This document shows positions 56,248 to 64,000 of a DNA stretch of 64,000 nucleotides, piece after piece. Numbering within the stretch: position 1 is the first letter of the stretch; each line of letters begins with the position of its first letter. The position numbers were made by a program, and so were the translations under genes. Under the pieces are notes generated by a model. That model saw nothing but the letters and a program-made list of their open reading frames with translations. It did not search any database and was not told where the DNA came from. Origin of the DNA: Piromyces finnis (taxonomy: Eukaryota; Neocallimastigomycota; Neocallimastigomycetes; Neocallimastigales; Neocallimastigaceae); contig MCFH01000012.1 of NCBI GenBank assembly GCA_002104945.1, positions 248,001 through 312,000 of the forward strand. Reading direction: 5' to 3'.

Positions 56248-58496
56248 ATGGCGGAACTAAATAACTCTATGTTACTACAATACTGCCTAATGACTCTTCA
56301 AGGTATCATCACCTTGACGGATGAAAATCATGACATTAATTTATGGCATGATCAATTCCAGTCTTGATGTCGTATACAAAAGATTACAGTATCTAGGGAC
56401 ATCTACTATTGGTGTCTTATGAGAGTACAAGGAATGGGTGCTGCAGCAATTAGGGATTTAGTACGTACCGACGCTGAGGGTACTACTGTTTATCCATCCC
56501 TTGAAGAAATGAAAGATGCCCTTTTAAGGAAATACAAATTAAAGAAGGACAAAGAAGACATTATCAACGAATTAAAATCTTTAAAAATTTCGTATCAGGA
56601 TAATGTCAAAGAATTCAATAAAAAATATATGAAACTATTCAATGAATTAGGCAAGAACCAACAAACCAGAGTTAAGGCCAATGACTACTTAGACTCCATA
56701 ATTAACCGCACGGACATATGGAGAAGTGTTAAATCGGAGTTTAAACAAAGAAGAATCTCCTTATCGGAAGCCATGGATGCCGTAGAATTCTATGATAAAA
56801 TGAATGAAGAATTAAAGTACAAAACAACTCCGCCCAATAACAACCAAAGAAATAATAGGTCAAATTTTAATTCTTCAAGTTACAATAATAACTTTAATAA
56901 TAATGGATTTAACAGGAATAACTATAATAATAACAATAACAATAATAATAATAACTTTAATGATAGAAATTCTAATCATAAGGTTATTGTTTGCAAATTT
57001 TGTTACGAGAGAGGCCACACGAAGTCGGAGTGTTCTGGATTCACTCAATTCCAATTTCTTAAGTATAAAGATGAACAAATGAGAAATAACTATAATAATT
57101 TTAGCTCAAATTATACTAACTTTAATAATTATCCAGCCAATAGTCAAAATAATTTTTAACCACTCTAGTAATTTTAACTCAAATAAATTTAATTCTAATA
57201 AATTTAATTGTAATAATAACTCTGGATTTAATAACCAAAACTCTAATAATCAAGGTTTTAATAATCAAAATCTTAATAATTCATATTCTAATAATTTAAA
57301 TTTCAATGGTCAAAATTATAATAATTTAGGTTCTACTAATTCAAATTTAATCAAAATTTTAATAATTCTAATTTTAGTAACAGTAACACCAACTTTATTC
57401 CTAATAATTTTGATAATTCTGGTTATAACAATTACTCCTATAGTAATAATCCCTTTAGTAATTCTGCTCCGCTCAGAAACTCCGCTACTAATTACCAAAA
57501 TTATCAAGATAGGAGTTTCAATAATCAGAACTTCTATGAAAATTCTGATATTTTCTCCGATAACGAAGATCATCAAAATGATTCAATGCATTTAAACTAA
57601 TGCAGGAGAGTAAATGCTCTCCCCTAAACCAAAATGCATACCAAGATATGGAAAACTTCTATGTGGATGCCATTAAAAGAAAAGGCACTTCCTTAGAACC
57701 TGGTACTGAAATAAGAAAAGCTAAAAGTAATACCAGGAATAAAACTTCTTTGCAAGGAATGCCAACTAATAGTTCTGAAGATTCTGAATCCGATATGAAG
57801 GAGGATACCTTAAATAGAAAAATTGTAAATCCACACTCCCGTAGTCATTTTCCCAGTAAAAACTCTTACGTGAACCAAAATAGTCCTAATAAGTTAACTA
57901 ATAACTTAATAATAATTCTAACTCTAAAAATTTATTTTCTAATAATTTAAATAATGATAATGTAAACAATAATAATGTAAATGAAATTAATGTAAATGAT
58001 AATAATGTATACAATAATGTAATTAATAATGAAATTATTAATAAAAATTTTAATATTTCAAAGTATATGGAAAAGACTTCTAAAGATTTTACTAAAACTA
58101 GTAGTTTAAAGAATAATAATCCTTCAAAAATTGTTAATAATAATAATTCTTCTAATATTACTAATAAAAATTATAATTCTATTTCTAATGAAATTCCTAA
58201 TAAAAATTTTTCTTCTAATAATTCTAATTCTAATTCTAACACTATTTCTATTAATAATATTAGTACCAATAATTCCATTAATACTAATTCTAAAATTCAT
58301 AATAATTTTAATATTAGTAATTCAAAACCAGTGCAAAATATTAATAATAAAGTTAGATTTAAGGATCCACCGGTATCACCTGATCACAATAATAAATCTG
58401 AAGATCACATGTCTTCTCCTAAAACTAGGAAAGATAGTCATACTATTTTAATTAATAAAAATAATATTGAACCATATAATATAGAGCAAGACTTAG
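56248..58496 (+). pseudogene. Asparagine-rich Gag of gypsy element E
   Basis: The frame from ATG 56248 (MAELNNSMLLQYC) meets a TGA at 56365-56367, probably from an Arg CGA, and continues in the same frame to 57159. It has a Gag core (MGAAAIRDLVRTD), an Asn-rich linker and the CCHC knuckle CKFCYERGHTKSEC (about 56992-57033). Frame shifts near 57157 and in 57330-57600 divide a long Asn/Ser-rich tail (to 57950, and 58067-58501). The tail ends NNIEPYNIEQDL, the pre-protease segment, where LTR-3 copy d cuts the element. Polar low complexity is typical of Gag here. Protease, RT and integrase are absent. Confidence 0.8.
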
Positions 58497-59411
58497 TGTG
58501 AAGATATAAAGTATATCTTTAAATTATTTAATAATTAATTAATAATTATTGAATAATAATTTTGATATTTTAATGAAAAAATTGTTTATAAAATTTATTG
58601 TATAAATTTTATGGAATAATTAAATAAAGATTAATTTTAAAATATCAAAATTACAAATGAAATTTGGATAAATATTTAAATTAATGGATAATTAAATTTA
58701 AATATTTTAAATATTCAAATTAAATCTTAAAAAGTTTTTATTTAATTAAAATTAGTTTAATAACTTTAGCGTAGTTTTAAATTAGCATTTTTAATTATAA
58801 ATATATAATAAATAGTATTATTAATATTTAATTAATATATAGGTAATACATGGACTGTATTCAATTTGCAGTTTACTCAAATTGAATCAAAAGTGTATTT
58901 AATTAGTTTTATCTGAATTATGATTTTCTTTATTTATATATAAATTTGTATACGTAGTGTTGTTCTTGTTGGCCACAGCTTTCTCTTTTACACCTTCTGT
59001 GTTCTTGTTGTTATTTATTGATTCTGAGGGGTCCCTTTTGTCGTAATTTTTAATGTTATATGAATCGGTGAAGGAGAAATACGGATCATTTATATTTTTA
59101 CTTTTATAAGTATAATATAATGAATTAGTTATAGTTTAGTTTTGTTATTTTATTATTTAGTTAGGTTAGTTTTGTTTATTTTATATTAAATATATGTTTA
59201 TTTAAATAGCATAATATATTAGAATATAATTATGAAAAAATATAAATACATGTAATTTTTATTTGTTAAATCAATGTAATTGTTATTTTAAATTTTGATA
59301 ATTAATAAAAGTAATAAGTTGTGATAAAAATATTCTTTTATTTTTTTTTGTTTTCATGTTTAGTTGTTTTATTGTTAAATATATAATCTGTTTTAAGATT
59401 AGTATTTTACA
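58497..59411 (+). mobile_element. LTR-3 family copy d with a 200-bp internal insert
   Basis: Starts TGTGAAGATATAAAG and ends AGTATTTTACA. The flanks CTTAG (element E) and TCCTT (copia H) do not match. At 58909-59122 a foreign piece interrupts the LTR, bounded by the 8-bp direct repeat AATTAGTT (58901-58908 and 59123-59130). Confidence 0.85.
58909..59122 (-). other. Coding-like insert inside an LTR
   Basis: G+C-richer than the LTR around it. On the minus strand it is open for about 67 codons with a mixed, protein-like composition (NDPYFSFTDSYN, EGVKEKAVANKNN). No family recognised. It may be a captured gene fragment or filler DNA from break repair. Confidence 0.4.
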
Positions 59412-61977
59412 TCCTTGTAGTAACATATACATCCAAATACTTTTAAGTATTTTAGATCGGCTTCCTCGTTGGTAAACACTTCGTCAAGAATTAAATTATT
59501 GTTTCCTTGATGTGGTATTTTGTTGTAAATATAGCAAGAATATTTAACAGCAAAACTCCAAAAGTCTTCAGATAATTTAGCCCAATATAAAAGTGTTTTA
59601 GCAGAATTTTGAATAGTTTGATTTATTCTTTCTACTTTTCCATTTAATTCATGTATGTAAGGAGGTGAGTTTATCTTCGATATACCATTTTCCTTACAAT
59701 ATTTTATAATTTTACTGCTGTTATACTCTTTAGCACCATCTGTCTTGAATGTTTTGACTTTATATTTGTCAAAAGTATTATTGACATTCTTTAGGAATTC
59801 AATAATAATGTCCGGTGCCTCAGATCTTGACTTGAGAGTATAAATCCAAAGTTTTCTTGAGTATTCATCCAGCATAGTCATAAAATATTTCTTATTGTTT
59901 ACGGATAAATTAAACGGGCCTGAAATATCAGAGTGAATAGTCTCTAGAACTCTTCCTGCCTTGGGTACGGTTTTGTTGTTGGGAGATTTCTTTATTTTTG
60001 ATATTTTGCAGTCTAGGCAAGGTGTTACTTTAATTTTATGTTGATTTAGATATTTCTTCAGATCCTTCTGGTAGAAATGGCCTAATCTCTTATACAATAT
60101 ACCTAAATCATCTTCAAAGTTTGCAATGAGTGGTCCATTTATCTTTTTATTAATGTTTATGAGTTTAATTTTGAATTGGTTTAATTCATTTGAATATTTT
60201 TGCATTATATTTTTATTTTCAGAGTCCTTGAAAATAAGTCTGACTTTCCCATCGTCAGTAATATCTATAATGCCTCTTATACCAACTTTAGCAAGTCCTA
60301 CATCATTAATTAAATTCTTGCTAACTTTATAGGAATACAAAACTTTTTCTAACTTGTAAGTTTTGTTTTTTACTTTAAACTCATATGAACCATAACCACT
60401 AAATTCACAGGTAGTTCCATTTGTACATCTAAGTTGGATGTGTTCTTCTGTGAAGTTTACTCAGATGTTCTTATTATTAACTATATGTTCGGCATTACCA
60501 GTATCATAGAACCATTCTATTTATATTTCTTCTGTTACCGTAGCTTTTATTCTTTGTTAATTTTTTTTCTCTAACAAAATCAACATCCATTGGATCATCA
60601 ATTTCGTCATCTTCATCTTGGTCATTGTTGATCCAATCCTCGAAGTAGGATTTGGCATTGATGTAACTTTTGACCTTCTCATACAGCTGATCAGAAGTTT
60701 CATCTAAAGTTAAGTTCAACTGGTTCTTGACACTTTGTGGAAGGGAATTGTACATATATTTCAATTTTTCCCTTTCACTTAAGGACATTTTTTGTTCAGA
60801 CATCTCAAAGAAGGTTTCCTTGATTTTATCTATGGTTTTATTGACTTTGTTTACATCTTCAGTATGTAATTTTCTTAACTTCTTTAGCCAGTATTCGATG
60901 TATGCATGTAAAAATTTTAAAATTTAAAACAGATTATAAAATTTTTTACAATAAAACAAAAACACTAAATAAAATAAAAAATTAAAAACAAAACAATATT
61001 TATTTATATCCTCTTTTATTTATTCTTATTTAGTTATTAACTAAACTATAGTCAATAACAATTACATCGTTTAACTATGAAATTTTACATGTATTTATAT
61101 TTTTTACAAATTATATTTTAATATACTATTCTATTTAATTATACATATATTCAATATAAAATAAACAAAACTAATTTAATACTAATTTAATTAAATAATA
61201 AAATAATAAAACTAAACTAAAACTAATTAAATACACTTTTGATTCAATTTGAGTAAACTACAAATTGAATACAGTCCATGTATTACCTATATATTAATTA
61301 AATATTAATAATACTATTTATTATATATTTACTATTAAAAAATACTAATTTAAAACTACGCTAAAGTTATTAAACTATTTTTAATTAAATAAGAACTTTT
61401 TAAGATTTAATTTGAATATTTAAAATATTTAAATTTAATTATCCATTAATTTAAATATTTATCCAAATTTCATTTCCAATTTTGATATTTTAAAATTAAT
61501 ATTTATTTAATTATTCCTTAAAATTTATATAATAAATTTTATAAATAATTTTTCATTAAAATATCAAAATTATTATTTAATAATTTAAAGATATATATTA
61601 TATCTTTACAATGCATTAGCGTTACCGTATTTTGTATTCAACTTCTTGAATACTTGGTAACAGCTAGTACCATGACCAATCTCTCTAAGGATCTTTTCAT
61701 CCACATTTTGAATGATCATAAGGTGTGCATCAGTATTTAGACTTTCAGCTGCTGATATTATCTTGGCCTTATAAATTGGCAAGTTTGCCAATTTATTGGC
61801 GACTACAACATTAATATTATTAAAGTTTCTGCTTGGACTTGCATCCTCCCCCATAGCTTTAGCGAGGATTTTGTAAACGGACGCGAGGATGTTATTAGTA
61901 CGGTAGTTAATAATAATTTTTACAATGGCCATAGTGTAGACATCTTTGAGATTAAAGTCTATGAAAAATTTCATCAA
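59412..61977 (-). pseudogene. Ty1/copia element H: Gag, protease and integrase remnant
   Basis: Minus-strand order: Gag N-terminus (about 61935-61611, NVVVANKLANLPIYKAKI), split by LTR-3 copy e, then Gag continues at 60906-60504 (SEREKLKYMYNSLPQSVKN), where the frame is restored if the LTR is removed. Protease follows with WFYDTGNAEHIV (about 60500-60465) and two stops (TAA before, TGA after). Then come GAG-pre-integrase (LYKRLGHFYQKDLKKYL, CLDCK) and an integrase with HSDISGPF, FKTDGAKEYNS and LNGKVERINQ as DDE residues, in frame to 59412. RT and RNase H are missing beyond LTR-3 copy d. The N-terminal codons before MAIVKIII belong to gypsy G at the junction. Confidence 0.88.
60907..61610 (-). 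mobile_element. Solo LTR, family LTR-3, copy e, inside copia gag
   Basis: 704 bp in inverted orientation, TGTAAAAATTT...ATCTTTACA, flanked by the 5-bp duplication ATGCA (60902-60906 and 61611-61615). It splits the copia Gag frame. Confidence 0.93.
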
Positions 61978-63798
61978 TATTTGGAATTGAATATGAGTCC
62001 GGGACTGTCATACCACTTAATTTTCTATAATCACAACACAAGCGCCATTTATCATTTTTCTTTGAGACTAAAACAGTAGGAGATGACCAAGAAGACTTCA
62101 AAGGTTTAATTAGTCCTTTATTTAAGAGTTTTGTTAATTCTTCCTTGAGAATATCTGACTTAACCTTATTCAGACCATAAAAACGACTCTTGAACGGAAC
62201 CAGGCTTTAATTCAATGTGATGCGGATTTAACTTAGATGGAGTTAATTCTTCTGTAGATGTAGCCACCACATCAATATATTCACTAAGAAGGTTAGTAAC
62301 ATTTTCTCTATAAGTTAGGTCTAAACCAGACAAAAATTCCTAATATAATCATATGGAGACAAGGACTTCACACCAACATTCATATTTGGTATAACCATAT
62401 CATTATCGGAAATCTCATCTTCCCATTTAAGAGAAAAACATTTTTTTAGTTGGACCTATATACTTAATAAAATAATTTATAATAGGAGATTCTTGATCCT
62501 CTAGTAATTGTAAAGATATCAAACACCTCAACTTGATATCTTTAATGTAACTTAAGCCACAAGTATTATTGTTTAAGTTACACAAATTATATTACAGAAA
62601 AAGAAAATTAAACATAATTTATTTAGTAATAATTAAAGTTTAAAACAAAATAAATTATTAATTCATTTTTAATGTTTAACAAGTAAATTAAAATTCTCAA
62701 TTTAAATCCCTAGTTTTAGTATTGTTCTTTTCATAGAAATAGAGAAATAATATATAAATAATAAATGATTAATATATCAATAATACATGGGCACATATTA
62801 AAATTAAATAGTACTTAATTTGAATTGCCAATTGTATTTTACTAAAAATAGTTATAGTTTAAATATTTATTAATAATTAAGATTTTAGTGTAGATTTTAA
62901 ATAATAATATATAAGAAATAAATAGTTATAATATAATATAAATGTATTTAGGAAAAATATAAATAGAAGATATTTTTCATCATTTTATCGATATAATTGT
63001 TATTAATAAAATTTTATTATAATAAAGATATTTCTAAAAACAATTTTTATTTATTTTTTTACTTTTGGTGTTATTGTAATAGAATAGATATCCTAATCTA
63101 TTCTTTTTGTGTCGACTTTACAGTAATGGAGAAATGTTCTCGAAGTTATTAATATCTTTAAACCTACATAACGATTTAGTATAAGGATGAATGAAAAATA
63201 CATTTTCAGTGGTAGACTTCAAGCCTAAAAGAATATCAAAATAGGTAGCTCTATATTTAATAACACAAAAAGCAGCTGAAAATTCATAATTATTTATTTT
63301 GACACTTAAACGGACTACGATTGCATAAGCTATATCACTATCACCAAGAGCCTCGTATATACGACCTCTACAGAAACTAACTTGTTTGTACTGATCTGAG
63401 ACACATTTAAGTAACTATATGTTACCAAATTTAAGTTACTTCCTGAATCAATTAATAATTTTCCATTAACACCATCAACAGAACAAGCGACCACGCCAAG
63501 GTTATCTTTAAAATTATTAGGAACCTTTTTTGTGTGTACTGTTCATATTATGAAGTATTGTTTCTTTATCAATAGAACTAATAAATTGAACTTTGTCTAA
63601 TTTTAAATTTTTAGATAGTTCATTTTTTAATTTTGGACAAATGTCTAGAACTTGACCAAATGTGATATTACATTTAGTATTTATCAAATCTTTACAGATA
63701 TCATATGGTTCCATATTATTAATCTTTGCTATCACCGTATGTCTGGTGTTATAATTTGACAATTCTTCCTGTTTTGCAATATTTGGTATATCTGACAT
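61955..63798 (-). pseudogene. Gypsy element G: protease and start of RT
   Basis: From ATG 63798 the minus strand reads a pre-protease segment (NNMEPYDICKDLINTK), then after a shift in an A run near 63517 the protease LLIDSGSNLNLVT (about 63450) and its C-terminal part (FCVIKYRATYFDILLGL, about 63270). LTR-4 then interrupts at 63122-62509. Beyond it follow LTPSKLNPHHIELKPG and RT (LLNKGLIKPLKSSWSSPTVL, CCDYRKL, SYSIPNIDEI) up to about 61955, where copia H begins. RT catalytic YxDD and everything after it are missing. Confidence 0.85.
62509..63122 (+). mobile_element. Solo LTR, family LTR-4, inside gypsy G
   Basis: 614 bp, TGTAAAGATATCAAAC start and GTCGACTTTACA end, flanked by the 5-bp duplication GTAAT (62504-62508 and 63123-63127). 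Near the start AAAGATATCAA and TTGATATCTTT form an 11-bp hairpin, conserved in the element F LTR at 45140. Confidence 0.93.
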
Positions 63799-64000
63799 AT
63801 TCTTACAATCTATGATATGAAATTAATATGTCTAGCTACATATCAGCCATATTTAAAATAATTTTTATTATTTAAAATATTCAATTTCATATTTAAAAAT
63901 TTATATATAATATTTCATAATAATAATATAATAATTGATATATATTATAATACATTATGTATATATTAATTATAGAATTCATGTAAATATTTCATTTTAT
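63799..64000. other. AT-rich end of window
   Basis: Upstream of the gypsy G fragment. Nothing recognised. Confidence 0.5.

Noticed and set aside
58497-59411. A target duplication for LTR-3 copy d
   Set aside because: The five bases on each side (CTTAG and TCCTT) differ even when the boundary is moved by one or two bases.

Overview
The window looks like repeat-choked nuclear DNA of a very AT-rich eukaryote, most likely an early-diverging fungus; an anaerobic gut fungus (Neocallimastigomycota) would fit. The grounds are A+T-rich spacer DNA, asparagine-rich low-complexity proteins, poly(A) and (ATT)n tracts, Ty3/gypsy chromoviruses carrying a chromodomain, and a secreted-type subtilisin fragment. 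The taxon is an inference. I see no convincing intact host gene. Almost everything interpretable is a mobile element, a fragment of one, or an insertion of viral or plasmid type.

Retroelements. Element A (1790-6883) is a Ty3/gypsy chromovirus with one nonsense codon. Element B (6884-13294) is a complete element: two 824-bp LTRs with no difference I could find, a 5-bp target duplication, one intact 1494-codon Gag-Pol frame and a Tf1-like self-priming site. C (31487-36137) and D (42451-44142) are decayed relatives of B. Element I (about 16920-21681) and F (45141-48182, minus) form a second gypsy lineage. E (56248-58496), K (51135-51850), G (about 61955-63798, minus) and J (48830-50096) are further gypsy-type remnants. 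H (59412-61977, minus) is a Ty1/copia remnant. Among them lie many solo LTRs of four families (LTR-2 to LTR-5), many with matching 5-bp target duplications. Three copies of a tRNA-derived SINE-like repeat and several inverted dispersed repeats complete the repeat landscape.

CRESS DNA virus insertion (21682-25286). A truncated Rep, an origin stem-loop with the nonanucleotide TAGTATTAC, an opposite-strand capsid gene interrupted by one stop, a GC-rich structured island, a second intact Rep and a second origin stem-loop follow one another. The two origins are 2670 bp apart, so exactly one circular genome unit seems to lie between them, with part of a diverged second unit beside it. The insertion is joined to gypsy element I on the left and to a broken subtilisin gene on the right.

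RNA polymerase remnants. Two distant minus-strand loci, 53314-55113 and 36144-37258, encode the front and back parts of a very divergent DNA-directed RNA polymerase largest subunit. The first holds DFDGDEMN and the bridge helix; the second holds GILAAQSVGEPVTQ. The break lies roughly where archaea split the subunit into A' and A''. Both loci end in fold-back palindromes. The style suggests a large DNA virus or linear plasmid source rather than the host polymerase.

The layout is one of nested insertion and rearrangement: B next to A, LTR-2 beside a SINE, LTR-3 inside the copia gag, LTR-4 inside gypsy G, plus LTRs whose two flanks do not match.
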